DNA of 64,000 nucleotides from Alkalinema sp. CACIAM 70d (GTDB taxonomy: Bacteria; Cyanobacteriota; Cyanobacteriia; Leptolyngbyales; Leptolyngbyaceae). The DNA lies in contig MUGG01000058.1 in the NCBI GenBank assembly GCA_002148405.1, positions 1 to 64,000 of the forward strand, given 5' to 3'. A program made the translations under genes and the position numbers. Positions 49,235-58,544 of the stretch are shown piece by piece. Position 1 is the first letter of the stretch; every line of letters starts with the position of its first letter. The notes below the pieces were generated by a model, which worked only from the letters and a program-made list of their open reading frames with translations, did no database searches and was not told the origin of the DNA.

Positions 49235-50773
49235 TCACATCAAGACCCGAGAAAAGTATTCTTGATAGAGCAGGCACTGAGGTACAACATGATTATCCTT
49301 GCGATGAACTAATCCCATACTATGCAATTTATAAATTTGCATGGGATCAAGTTCGACGGGTTTCGTTGCATTGACAACTCGCATTAATGCTTGGGCAAGA
49401 TCGGGGGCCTGCTGAAGTATCTCCAAGTATCGTCGCAAATGATCGCAGTAGATGCCTGATTCCGTTGACGCTGATTGGACAATTTGCTGAGCTGAGAGCG
49501 ATCGAACTTTGGCATAGTACAGTGCCAGCCGTACCAGATAGGGATGTCCACCCACCATTTGCATTAATATGGTACATTCAGCAGCCGTCCAATCTAAGCC
49601 ATGCAAATCGGCAAGGACTTGAATTTGTTCAAGATGAAATTCGGGTAATTCGATGGGAATCCCAGCATTAAATGGCGATTGGTTAATGTCGAGGGGAATA
49701 TAAACTTCTGTGGAATGGGCGATCGTCAGTCGTAATTTTTGCCAGAGGGAAGAAACACGCCCCTTTTCGTGCCAACTCCGTAACATTCCGAGAAAATCTT
49801 CCACCACTTCAGTCTGGACAAATAATCGATCGAGATTATCCAGGGCTAAAACGATCGGAGTCGCTGTTTCAGACAGCAGATATTCTTCGAAATACACCGT
49901 GCAGTTGTCATTGCTGCCTAGGATCTCCGTATCCCAATAGTCTGGCAATCGGTTTTCTAGATTAAGCTGTCGCCCTACCATTAGACAAAACCAGCGCAGA
50001 AACATATCCAACTGCGTTAAAACCCTGCGATCGCAACTGCCCAGGTCAAGATACACCGTATAGTAATCCTGCTGAGCCACCTGAGCCAGAATTCGATGGA
50101 TGAGGGATGTTTTTCCCATCAGCTTGGGTGCTTTGATGCGTAGCAGAGCAGCGGGCTGAGCGATCGCCTCATGGCAGCGTTGTTCCACCTGGGATCGTTC
50201 TATATACAGCGGGGATTCCAGGGCGATCGCTCCTTCTGGAAACGGAATGATCACTACATCCAACCGTCGATCGTTCACATGATCGCCCATGTGATCGCCT
50301 GAGGAGAGCACCGTTTGTTGGCAGTCCTGTGTTCCAATCCAAGCTCTATGTAAAGCTTCCTTAAAATTTCTTTTTGTTACAGGTTCAGCCAAACTCTCGG
50401 AAAGTTTGCGCCAGAGTTTATTCCCCACATCTTTGTTTAAATACTCAACGCTATACCCATAGGTTCGGGCCATCTCTTCGTAGGTTTTGCCCTCCCAGGC
50501 CCCTTGAAGAACCTTGATTTCGATATCACTCAAATGTTTTCCAGTATGGGCAAAGACCAAATCATCAGCAACTTTTTTTGCAGCAGTCCAAGAAAAAATT
50601 TCTAGATCGCAACTCTCCACCGTTGAGGGGCCTTCTACAACCTGGGAACTGGCTATAGAACCGGGCGTAGAATCAGGCATACCACCTGAGCTAGGTTGAC
50701 CGCTTAGTTGACTGCTTAGTGGATCACCTAAGTGAGATGCATCGAATCGGGAACGGAGAGGGGAAGTCTGCAT
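49235..50773 (-). CDS. AAA-like ATPase with vMAP-type N-terminal domain
   Basis: A 512-residue protein. Residues about 55-145 form an HTH-like domain of the vWA-MoxR-associated protein type (AAKKVADDLVFAHTGKHLSD, then GKTYEEMARTYGYSVEYLNK). An AAA-like domain follows with Walker A APKLMGKTSL and a Walker B-like VLALDNLDRL. The final part resembles a winged helix (YKLHSMGLVHRKD). The ATG giving MQTSPLRSRF is preferred. It probably acts in a signalling or conflict system. Convergent with the BTRD1 gene. Confidence 0.78.
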   Translation of the reverse strand: MQTSPLRSRFDASHLGDPLSSQLSGQPSSGGMPDSTPGSIASSQVVEGPSTVESCDLEIFSWTAAKKVADDLVFAHTGKHLSDIEIKVLQGAWEGKTYEEMARTYGYSVEYLNKDVGNKLWRKLSESLAEPVTKRNFKEALHRAWIGTQDCQQTVLSSGDHMGDHVNDRRLDVVIIPFPEGAIALESPLYIERSQVEQRCHEAIAQPAALLRIKAPKLMGKTSLIHRILAQVAQQDYYTVYLDLGSCDRRVLTQLDMFLRWFCLMVGRQLNLENRLPDYWDTEILGSNDNCTVYFEEYLLSETATPIVLALDNLDRLFVQTEVVEDFLGMLRSWHEKGRVSSLWQKLRLTIAHSTEVYIPLDINQSPFNAGIPIELPEFHLEQIQVLADLHGLDWTAAECTILMQMVGGHPYLVRLALYYAKVRSLSAQQIVQSASTESGIYCDHLRRYLEILQQAPDLAQALMRVVNATKPVELDPMQIYKLHSMGLVHRKDNHVVPQCLLYQEYFSRVLM

Positions 50774-50880
50774 AGTAGGGGGATCGACACAAGATACCTG
50801 ATACAACCGATCGCTAGGAGGCTTTTCTGGAAATTATGCAAATCGATCGATCAGGTCATCTCTCTTTCCCGCAGAGCATC

Positions 50881-51732
50881 TTATCGGTGGTTAACGGAAC
50901 CGCGATAAATCCGATCGGCTTGATCGGGCATTAACCAAGGCGCACTGAGATAATCAGCCGATTGGCTGTTGCTATTAGCAGGCTTCGACTTGCCATTGGA
51001 CGGTGCAACAGTCGCAGCCTGATGCTGGGCTTCTGGTGAGACGGGCGGCGCACTGGTGTGGACAAACTTGCCGGGACGCACTTCCACCTGCGGCTTATCT
51101 TCGGGATAGAGCATCGATTGGGGCGCTTTAAACTCGTTCATATCGGGATCGTAGGCCAAAATTTCGCCGGACTCGATCTCGTAGATCCAACCGTAAATGT
51201 GTAACTTGCCTTGGTGCAGGCGCGATCGCACGATCGGGTAAGTTTTCAAATTCTCAATCTGAGTCAGCACGTTTTCCGCCACAGCAATATCCAGCAGTTC
51301 CTCGCCCTCATACTGACTGTAATTTTCCTTCAGCAGGCGGCGCGTCGCCTCAGCATGTTTCAGCCAATCGTAAACCAAGGGCATATCTTCCTGAAGCTGG
51401 TTCAGCTTGAGCAACCCCTTCATAGCTCCGCAGTGGTTGTGGCCGCAGACAATGATTTGGTCAATATTCAGCGCATGGATGGCGTATTCCAAAGATGCCC
51501 CTTCGCCACCATTGGCCGCCCCAAAGGGAGGCATGAGATTGCCCGCATTCCGGATCACAAACAACTCACCCGGATCCGTATTCAGCATAATATTGGGCGC
51601 AATCCGAGAGTCGGAGCAGGTGATGAAAAGTACCCGTGGATGTTGCCCGTGGGCCAGTTGTTCAAACAGGTCACGCTTTTCTTCAAAGTAGTTCGACTGG
51701 AACTCTTGAAACCCTCGGATTAGCTTTCTCAT
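50881..51732 (-). CDS. ccaA: Beta-class carbonic anhydrase (CcaA/IcfA)
   Basis: Interconverts CO2 and bicarbonate; in beta-carboxysome cyanobacteria it works inside the carboxysome. The zinc ligands are Cys39, His98 and Cys101, with Asp41-Arg43 as the partner pair (ITCSDSR; GHNHCG). The 283-residue chain has the C-terminal extension of about 80 residues (from about 200) that contacts the carboxysome in CcaA. The ATG gives MRKLIRGFQEFQ, the usual N-terminus. It lies alone, about 100 bp from the vMAP gene. Confidence 0.95.
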   Translation of the reverse strand: MRKLIRGFQEFQSNYFEEKRDLFEQLAHGQHPRVLFITCSDSRIAPNIMLNTDPGELFVIRNAGNLMPPFGAANGGEGASLEYAIHALNIDQIIVCGHNHCGAMKGLLKLNQLQEDMPLVYDWLKHAEATRRLLKENYSQYEGEELLDIAVAENVLTQIENLKTYPIVRSRLHQGKLHIYGWIYEIESGEILAYDPDMNEFKAPQSMLYPEDKPQVEVRPGKFVHTSAPPVSPEAQHQAATVAPSNGKSKPANSNSQSADYLSAPWLMPDQADRIYRGSVNHR

Positions 51733-51924
51733 GGATGCAAAACCAAAATGGTGGAGTTAGGGATTGGGAGGATTGGGACAGGCGATCGGACAAGAACCAC
51801 GATCGAACACTTAGTTAGCACTCCCTATTGTCCAGCAAAGCGGGATCGACAAGGCAATGATTTGCATAATGAGTTCAATTAGCAAACTTAATTACCCTAC
51901 CCTCCCACTCTTCTACCCTCCCTG

Positions 51925-53961
51925 CTACTTCAACAGATACTCCTGAATAAACATCACCGTCGCATAGAACTGATAATCGACATTTTTCTTTTTGCTAAAT
52001 CCATGGCCCTCATCCTTGGCCATCAAATACCAAACAGGCACACCATTGTTGCGAACGGTTTTGACAATCTGCTCTGCTTCATTCAAGGGCACTCTGGGAT
52101 CGTTTTTGCCGTGGATAACAAAGAGGGGGACTTTAATTTTGCTGGCATTGGTCAGGGGCGAAATCTGGTTGAGGAAAGCTCGCATTTTAGGATCCCGCTC
52201 ATCCCCATATTCCACCCGCCGCAGATCCCGCCGATAGCCTTCGGTTTTTTCCAAAAAGGTGACGAAGTTGGAAATGCCAACAATGTCGATCGCGGCTCGA
52301 ATCCGATCGCTATATTTCGTCGCTACGGCCAGGGACATGTAACCGCCGTAGCTGCCGCCGGTCACAAGAATTCGATCGGGATCCAAATCTGGCTGTTGTT
52401 TAATCCAGTCCAGTAATGCACCAATGTCCTTGACGGAGTCTTCCCGTTTATACCCATTATCTAAGGTTAAAAACGTTTTGCCATAGCCCGCCGATCCCCG
52501 CACATTGGGAAACAGGATCGCCACCCCCAATTCATTGAGGTAGTAATTCATCCGGCCTAAAAAATAGGGTTGAGCTTGGGCTTCTGGGCCGCCGTGGATG
52601 TCAATGATCACAGGACGCTTGCCGGGAAACTTGCTGGCGGGGGGATGATAGAGAAACCCCGAAATCATCCTGCTGTCAAAACTTTTCCAGCGTACCAATT
52701 CCGCCTCAGAAAACTGGCTCGTATCTAGCCCGGTTTCGCTTTCTGTCCAGCGGGTAATTCGGTTGGTTTGAACGTCAAGGGAATAGACATCAGCGGTGGA
52801 CTTCGCGGACATCATGGTGAGTCCAAGATCTCGATTGTTACGATGCCAAGTAATCCCAAAGAGCAAGCCAACAGGAAGATTGGGTAAAGTACGCTCTTTG
52901 CCAGTAGCCGTGTCTAGGATATGTAGAACATTCAGGCCATCTTCATTGGTGATAAAGGCCAGGTGTTGGCCATCGTCCGACAGAGCGATCGAGTCCACAT
53001 CCCAGGGAATTTGACTGGTGAGATAGGTCATTTGGAAGGAAGCCAAATCCACCTTGGCCAGTCGGGCAAACTCCGAGTCTTTATCCGTAACGATATACAG
53101 CCCTTTGCCGTCGGGGGTAAAGACAGCATCTCCATAGGTTACCTTTTCGGAGGTTTGGGGCGTCAGACGAGTTTTCTGTCCAGTTTGGGCATCGATCGTC
53201 CAGAGGTGGCTTTCGTTGGCGGAGATGTATTCCATCGCGACGATCGTGCGGCCATCCGGCGACCAATCCAAGGGCCCCCAGCCACCACCCTGCACTTGGG
53301 TCAGAAGTCGATCGCTGTTTGGCTGGTTGGGATCGATGATGTAGAAGTCGTTATCCTGCCCGGTGCGACGGGTGGAGGTGTAGATCATGCGATCTCCCCT
53401 GCGATTCCAGATACCTCGACTGTTGCGGGACTTGCCATCAGTCAACAGTGTGATTTCCCCAGTAGCCCAGTCGTAGCGGTAGTTTTGGTTAAACTCGTTG
53501 CCGCCAACATCTTTACTGAAGACAAAATACTTGCCTTGGGTGGGTTGAAAGGTCGCTCCAGCGACTCGCTCCGGGAAAAAAGTCAGTTGTTTACGCATTC
53601 CCAAGGGCGATCGCACCCAATGCACCTGGGCCACATCCGCAAAGCGGGTGGAAATCAACATTTCCCGGCGGGTGGGATGCCAACTGGCTAAGCTAGCCGA
53701 TCGGGCATTGGTGTAGCGGTTGACCCGATCGGCCAACGGGGCTGGAATGGGCGGAATTCCCTCCACCACTAAGTTCTCCCCAGGAGCCACTACAGGTGTT
53801 ACAACAGAAGTAGTCTCTGCGCGGAGGGGGGTTGCTGAGATGCCTCCCGTCAAGACTAGAGAGATCAGCCATCCCAAGGATACCCGCGCGATCGCCGCCT
53901 TCGGGTAGGAGTAGATGATTGAAAATCCAGTTAAAGCTTCAGTCTTGCACAATCCAGCCAT
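51925..53961 (-). CDS. Exported S9-family prolyl oligopeptidase
   Basis: A 678-residue serine peptidase. An N-terminal signal-like segment (about 20-48, ending PLRAE) is followed by a seven-bladed WD/DPP-type propeller (WSPDGRTIVAM, FTPDGKGLYIV and so on) and a C-terminal alpha/beta hydrolase with Ser537 in GGSYGG, Asp621 in HGKNDPRVP and His653 in DEGHGF. The propeller is expected to limit access to short peptides. Cleaves after proline or similar sites by family rule, but exact specificity is unknown. Confidence 0.88.
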   Translation of the reverse strand: MAGLCKTEALTGFSIIYSYPKAAIARVSLGWLISLVLTGGISATPLRAETTSVVTPVVAPGENLVVEGIPPIPAPLADRVNRYTNARSASLASWHPTRREMLISTRFADVAQVHWVRSPLGMRKQLTFFPERVAGATFQPTQGKYFVFSKDVGGNEFNQNYRYDWATGEITLLTDGKSRNSRGIWNRRGDRMIYTSTRRTGQDNDFYIIDPNQPNSDRLLTQVQGGGWGPLDWSPDGRTIVAMEYISANESHLWTIDAQTGQKTRLTPQTSEKVTYGDAVFTPDGKGLYIVTDKDSEFARLAKVDLASFQMTYLTSQIPWDVDSIALSDDGQHLAFITNEDGLNVLHILDTATGKERTLPNLPVGLLFGITWHRNNRDLGLTMMSAKSTADVYSLDVQTNRITRWTESETGLDTSQFSEAELVRWKSFDSRMISGFLYHPPASKFPGKRPVIIDIHGGPEAQAQPYFLGRMNYYLNELGVAILFPNVRGSAGYGKTFLTLDNGYKREDSVKDIGALLDWIKQQPDLDPDRILVTGGSYGGYMSLAVATKYSDRIRAAIDIVGISNFVTFLEKTEGYRRDLRRVEYGDERDPKMRAFLNQISPLTNASKIKVPLFVIHGKNDPRVPLNEAEQIVKTVRNNGVPVWYLMAKDEGHGFSKKKNVDYQFYATVMFIQEYLLK

Positions 53962-54046
53962 GGGATTCCCCTATTCAGCCAACCAATAGACCCTATCCAC
54001 CTTAATCGATCGATGGAGGGTAGAGGCAATGTGGCCAGTTGCAACT

Positions 54047-54098
54047 CCAGGTGCCAGTGCGACCCAGGTGCCAGTGCGACCCAGGTACCAGTTGCGAC
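54047..54098. repeat. 17-bp tandem repeat, three copies
   Basis: CCAGGTGCCAGTGCGAC occurs at 54047-54063 and 54064-54080, then CCAGGTACCAGTTGCGAC at 54081-54098 with one substitution and one insertion. Confidence 0.85.
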
Positions 54099-54157
54099 CT
54101 GCCGTTTCTAGCATCGGTTTCTACCTAAGATGCTAGGTGCGTTATTACTTCTGGCTG

Positions 54158-54194
54158 ATTCTTAAAATTAAGAATTTCTTAATCTTAAGATTAG
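54158..54194. promoter_or_regulatory. A/T palindrome cluster
   Basis: ATTCTTAAAATTAAGAAT (54158-54175) and the perfect palindrome TAATCTTAAGATTA (54180-54193) lie side by side in a divergent promoter. They resemble a pair of operator sites, but the AT content makes chance symmetry likely. Confidence 0.35.
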
Positions 54195-54470
54195 AGGATT
54201 GTAGGTTTTCTACGGTTGCTCTATGTTGTTTTCTGAAGTTTTTTGCGAAGATCTAAAGGATAATCTCATCTCCTGGGCACAACCGTGATTAGACACCTGT
54301 GATTTAGACACAAAGGATATTAAGCCAATGTAAACTTTCGCTCCGCTTACTGCTCCTGTCCTGCGCTTCGGTGGATGCTCTACTGGCTACACGACTGCTT
54401 GCAACCCTCAACTGAATCTAACGACACACTAATTCTGAGGATTCGGCTTCATTCCCTGATTTTTTCTCCT

Positions 54471-55796
54471 ATGCAACCTGATTCAAGTGATTCCTCTAAG
54501 AAGACCGCAGCGAAGAAGACTTCAGCTAGTGGCGAATCCGATCCGCTCCCTTCACGTAATGGGTTCCCAACCATGGAAATAGTTATCCCTGAACCGATTA
54601 GTCAACTGACAAATGGCAATGGCTACGGGGCAGAAATACGCGGACGATCGGCCTACGATACCAGCCGACTGCCAGAAAACGACCAGAAAATTGAACAGTT
54701 TCGTCAAGTGCTCGATCGGCACCGGGGAGAACGTCAGATCATCATTTTGCAGGACTTTCCCGATCCCGATGCGTTGTCTTCGGCTTGGACCTATCGGTTG
54801 ATTGCCCAGAAGTACGAGATTCACTGCGAGATTGTCTATGCCGGAACCCTAAGCCACCAAGAAAATATTGCGTTGGTAAAACTGACGGGGATTCCGTTGC
54901 AGCGTTGGACAGCGCAAACGATGCGGACGAAGGATCTGTCCCTGTATTCCGGCTGTGTGCTGATTGACAACCAAGGCACCACAAGCCAGTTGATGTCCGT
55001 GCTGCGGGAGTCTGCCATTCCCATCATTGCGATCATTGACCACCACAGCTTGCAGGAAGATCTACGGGCGGAGTATGTGGACATTCGCACCCACACACGG
55101 GCCACAGCAACGATTTTGACCCAGTATCTCCAAGCAGGATTGCTGAAGCTGGATAGCAACATCGCCGAACATGTCAAATGTGCAACGGCGCTGATGCATG
55201 GTCTACGATCGGATACCAATCGCCTGATGCAAGCCCAGGAGGAAGACTTTCTGGCAGCGGCTTACTTGAGTAAGTTCTATGATGCGCAGTTGTTAAATGC
55301 CGTGTTGCAATCTTCGCGATCGCGTCCGGTAATGGATGTGATTGAGCGATCGTTGAAAAATCGCTGCGTCCAAAACAACTTTTCCATTGCCGGAGTGGGG
55401 TATCTGCGCTATGACGATCGGGATGCCATCCCTCAGGCGGCGGACTTTCTAGTCACGGAAGATAACGTTCACACAGCAGTGGTTTATGGCATTGTCCATG
55501 ATGAAGATGACGAAGTAGAAATGGTCGTAGGTTCACTGCGAACCAACAAAATCACCCTCGATCCCGACGAATTCCTCAAAGAATCCTTTGGTCATGATTC
55601 CAACGGTCGCTTTTTTGGGGGGGGTCGATCGCAGGCCGGGGGCTTTGAAATTCCGATCGGCTTCCTGTCCGGCTTTGCGGAAAACAGTGAATACGCCCAA
55701 ATGAAGTGGCGCATTTACGATGCCCAAGTCAAACAAAAGTTGCTGCGGTTAATTAATCCAGAACAAAACTATCCCAAGGGATTGAACTTGTCTTAA
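54471..55796 (+). CDS. DHH-family phosphoesterase (NrnA-like)
   Basis: A 441-residue protein that probably hydrolyses nanoRNA, pAp or a cyclic dinucleotide product. The DHH core has QDFPDPDALSSAW, CVLIDNQGT and IIDHHSLQ. The C-terminal DHHA1 domain ends with GGGRSQAGGFEIPIGFLSG. The first 70 residues are Ser/Lys-rich and poorly conserved. The ATG giving MQPDSSDSSKK is chosen over one 96 bp upstream. It is followed 138 bp later by sixA on the same strand. Confidence 0.86.
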   Translation: MQPDSSDSSKKTAAKKTSASGESDPLPSRNGFPTMEIVIPEPISQLTNGNGYGAEIRGRSAYDTSRLPENDQKIEQFRQVLDRHRGERQIIILQDFPDPDALSSAWTYRLIAQKYEIHCEIVYAGTLSHQENIALVKLTGIPLQRWTAQTMRTKDLSLYSGCVLIDNQGTTSQLMSVLRESAIPIIAIIDHHSLQEDLRAEYVDIRTHTRATATILTQYLQAGLLKLDSNIAEHVKCATALMHGLRSDTNRLMQAQEEDFLAAAYLSKFYDAQLLNAVLQSSRSRPVMDVIERSLKNRCVQNNFSIAGVGYLRYDDRDAIPQAADFLVTEDNVHTAVVYGIVHDEDDEVEMVVGSLRTNKITLDPDEFLKESFGHDSNGRFFGGGRSQAGGFEIPIGFLSGFAENSEYAQMKWRIYDAQVKQKLLRLINPEQNYPKGLNLS

Positions 55797-55822
55797 GTCA
55801 CTTCTTAAGTCACTGAATACAT

Positions 55823-55868
55823 ACCAGGATCGGGCACTTTCTCTAGTAGAGTACGGTACGATCCTGGT
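55823..55868 (+). terminator. Hairpin after the DHH phosphoesterase
   Basis: Arms ACCAGGATCG (55823-55832) and CGATCCTGGT (55859-55868) are perfect over 10 bp, and the loop carries a second small hairpin, CTCTA-G-TAGAG. No T-run follows, so termination is uncertain. It could be a processing or attenuator structure before sixA. Confidence 0.45.
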
Positions 55869-55934
55869 AGTTTGATCGAACTGAATTCTAGATCGAACTT
55901 CGGCACGAAATCTCTGCAGTAATAGCATTTACCA

Positions 55935-56432
55935 ATGTCTACATTTTCGCTGTATCTAATTCGCCACGGGCTGGCTGGCCAGTTTGGAGACTATGCCGAT
56001 GATGCACTGCGTCCGCTGACATCGGAAGGCATCCAAAAAACGCGGAAGGTGGCCCGTCGGCTGAAAGAGTTGGGAATTCGGGTCGATCGCCTCCTCACCA
56101 GTCCCTACCTGCGAGCCAAACAAACAGCAGAAATCTTGCAGGAGGCAGGAATCGGGGAAGCGGTAGAAACCCTAGACTGTCTGGTTCCGGAAGGAGATTT
56201 TGCAGGCTGGTTAGAGGTGCTTCAGGCGTGGCAGTCCGTTGCTAAACCGATCGCGATCGTGGGCCATGAACCGAATCTGAGCCAAGCGGCTGAACGCTTG
56301 ATTTTCGGTGATGTAGCTAACCACTTGGTGTTGAAAAAAGCAGGCACGATCGGGCTGGAATTACCTATAAAGGGTGAGTTGATTGGTAGAACTACAATCT
56401 TTTGGTTAACGCCACCCCGATTATTCCTGTGA
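55935..56432 (+). CDS. sixA: Phosphohistidine phosphatase SixA
   Basis: A 165-residue histidine phosphatase-superfamily enzyme that removes phosphate from phosphohistidine proteins. The catalytic RHG motif is LIRHGLAG with His11, followed by LTSPYLRAKQTAEIL and the C-terminal IVGHEPNLS. Length fits SixA. It lies on the same strand as and behind the DHH gene. Two orphan histidine kinases sit in the window, but no link can be shown. Confidence 0.9.
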   Translation: MSTFSLYLIRHGLAGQFGDYADDALRPLTSEGIQKTRKVARRLKELGIRVDRLLTSPYLRAKQTAEILQEAGIGEAVETLDCLVPEGDFAGWLEVLQAWQSVAKPIAIVGHEPNLSQAAERLIFGDVANHLVLKKAGTIGLELPIKGELIGRTTIFWLTPPRLFL

Positions 56433-56497
56433 TCATGGGTGGAAAACTTGATGAGTTGCCAACTCGATCGCTGCTCGAATCAGCGCAGTTGAAATAC

Positions 56498-57130
56498 CTA
56501 AGTCAACAATTTAACTAAACGGTGAGCCACCATCTGCACAATCTCCCAATCTCCCGTTTCAATCGCCTTCTTGGGAAACAAACTCCCGGATAATCCCACC
56601 GCGATCGCTCCGGCCTTGAGCATGGACTTGGCATTATTCATCGTGACGCCACCCGTGGGAATTAAAGGAATTCCTTTCAGGGGATCTTGGAGACTTTGAA
56701 TATAATTTGCGCCACCAAGAGCGCTGACAGGAAAGACCTTAATCGTTTTTGCCCCGGCCTGCCATGCTTGCAGGATTTCTGTCGGCGTTAAGGCTCCAGG
56801 AACCAGGGGAATCTCTTTAGAATTGGCAAAAGCAATCATCTCCCGGTCTGCAAAGGGCGAAAAGGCAAATTGTGCTCCTGCGACCAACGCTTTATCCAAG
56901 GCTTCCACCGTCAGCACCGTGCCTGTGCCAATCACGCAATCTGGGTGAGCCTCGCGTAAGCGCGCAATCAACTCCGGTGCTCGATCGCTATCCCAGGTCA
57001 CTTCAATGAGACGCATTCCCCCTTTGGCTACCGCATTTGCCATCTGCCAGCCCAGATCATAGTGGGATGTGCGAATCACGGCAATCGCACGATTTTGGGT
57101 GAGAAGTTGGAGCCAGGAGTCAAAGATCAT
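56498..57130 (-). CDS. eda: KDPG/KHG aldolase
   Basis: A 210-residue class I aldolase of the Entner-Doudoroff step that splits 2-keto-3-deoxy-6-phosphogluconate. The Schiff-base lysine is Lys131 in TIKVFPVSALGG, the general base is Glu43 in LIEVTWDSD, and the phosphate loop is PTGGVT. Edd is not in the window. Entner-Doudoroff enzymes are known to work in cyanobacteria. Confidence 0.93.
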   Translation of the reverse strand: MIFDSWLQLLTQNRAIAVIRTSHYDLGWQMANAVAKGGMRLIEVTWDSDRAPELIARLREAHPDCVIGTGTVLTVEALDKALVAGAQFAFSPFADREMIAFANSKEIPLVPGALTPTEILQAWQAGAKTIKVFPVSALGGANYIQSLQDPLKGIPLIPTGGVTMNNAKSMLKAGAIAVGLSGSLFPKKAIETGDWEIVQMVAHRLVKLLT

Positions 57131-57239
57131 AATGTCCCGATGAGGATATCACCACTTTAATTTAAACCACTTTAGGCAGAGACGATTTAACGCTGAGACG
57201 ATTTAACGCTGAAACGAATCTACGACCCATTTACACCAC

Positions 57240-57266
57240 AAAAAAGGCAGATCCGGAGATCTGCCT
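57240..57266 (-). terminator. Terminator of the hetZ gene
   Basis: On the minus strand AGGCAGATC-(4 nt)-GATCTGCCT has a perfect 9-bp stem followed by TTTTTT. It begins about 50 bp after the stop. Confidence 0.9.
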
Positions 57267-57317
57267 AATGCTACCGATGTTTAGTGCTACCGATTTGAGG
57301 AAACAGAGAACAGAATC

Positions 57318-58544
57318 CTACTTAGCTTGTTGATTTCGCGCTTCCCAAGCAGCTTCCAGCAGTTTTGCCCAACGTTTCTGAACCTGTTTTTCAGTGCATT
57401 TCAGAGATTTAGCAATCACCTTATCTTCCGTGCCAGTTTGTTTGAAGTCTAAGAGTTGTTGTTGCTCCGGGGGCAAGTTGGCGCGGAATTGTTGCCACAC
57501 TTGGGGCGAGAGGCCAAGGTTACGATCGAGATCGGCTCCTAACCACTCATGCACCAACTGCCAATTGTGGGAAATGGCAAACTTTTCTACATGGTACTTA
57601 AAGCGCTGTTGCAGGTAGTCCCGTTGCCGTGCGGTCAGTCCCAGAATTTCATCGATTTCCGGTACCGATAGATCTTGCAACTTCAGCGTCAGATAGTTAA
57701 TGCAATCCTGTTGATCTTGGGATTCTAAATACTGAATCAGTTCCGTCACTACTCGATCGCGCAGGGAATCTTCCCCATGATCCTGCTTTTCCGAAACCAT
57801 TTGATCCCGAATCATTTGCAACACTGGGGAGCGTCCGTAAGCCTCCGACTCTGAATCCTTGGCTGATTCCATAGCCGTTTCAATATCGACTGCAATCTCC
57901 TGGGGTTGGCGATTGGCAAAGCGTTGTGCTCGCAGAATCACCAACTGTTGGCTTTGGCATCCCGGCAGAGTAATGCGGCGCTTGGCGTACTGTTCAGTAA
58001 ACGCCATATATTCCGCCAATTGCAGCTTCGTTTTAGGTTGATAGGTTTCCGCCAAGGCATTTTCCCGCCGGAAAGCCCGCAGCGATTCGGTATAAAACCC
58101 TTGCAGAAAATCTTCGATCAGGTTGTAGCGAGCTTGGAAGCTGAGTTGCAAATGGGCTGGGGAAATCGGGCGGTAAACCATGGTGCTGAGGGTGCTGTGC
58201 AAATCCACCCGACCCCGGCGGGAACCCAGTTGATAGAAGTGGATGCATTTTTGCAAGCGGTAACGGGCTAGGGTCAACCGCCAAGAACCAACTTGACCCG
58301 AAGTTTGAATACGATCGCTCTTGCTACAAATCCGCTCAACTTCAACGGCAATCCGTTGAGCGATCGCTTGAACCGCTTCCGTTGGGTTGAGGTTCAGTTC
58401 AGTGGTCAGTTCGGAGACGAGGATTTGAGCCAGCTTTTGAATATCGTTTTGGTTCAGATCCTCTAGTTGAGCATTCCGTTTTTGGGTGCTGTTCGTAGCA
58501 AGACCAGAAGGCTGTTCAGCGGCAGAAGCAAAGTGGGTGTTCAT
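57318..58544 (-). CDS. hetZ: HetZ-family regulator
   Basis: A 408-residue protein of the HetZ family, which controls early heterocyst differentiation in Anabaena but also occurs in cyanobacteria that form none. Landmarks are SDRIQTSGQVGSWRLTLARY, ICSKSDR, EYMAFTEQYAKRR and the C-terminal HTH-like EIDEILGLTARQRDYLQQRF. The last of these resembles a sigma-region-4-type DNA-binding segment. The ATG MNTHFASAAEQ is preferred over one 24 bp upstream. It is divergent from the MASE1 kinase across a repeat-rich region. Confidence 0.85.
   Translation of the reverse strand: MNTHFASAAEQPSGLATNSTQKRNAQLEDLNQNDIQKLAQILVSELTTELNLNPTEAVQAIAQRIAVEVERICSKSDRIQTSGQVGSWRLTLARYRLQKCIHFYQLGSRRGRVDLHSTLSTMVYRPISPAHLQLSFQARYNLIEDFLQGFYTESLRAFRRENALAETYQPKTKLQLAEYMAFTEQYAKRRITLPGCQSQQLVILRAQRFANRQPQEIAVDIETAMESAKDSESEAYGRSPVLQMIRDQMVSEKQDHGEDSLRDRVVTELIQYLESQDQQDCINYLTLKLQDLSVPEIDEILGLTARQRDYLQQRFKYHVEKFAISHNWQLVHEWLGADLDRNLGLSPQVWQQFRANLPPEQQQLLDFKQTGTEDKVIAKSLKCTEKQVQKRWAKLLEAAWEARNQQAK

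Larger units (their letters stand above)
53962..54470. other. Divergent promoter region with repeats
   Basis: About 510 bp between the S9 peptidase and the DHH phosphoesterase. It holds a 17-bp tandem repeat and an A/T palindrome cluster, listed separately. No gene supported. Confidence 0.5.
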
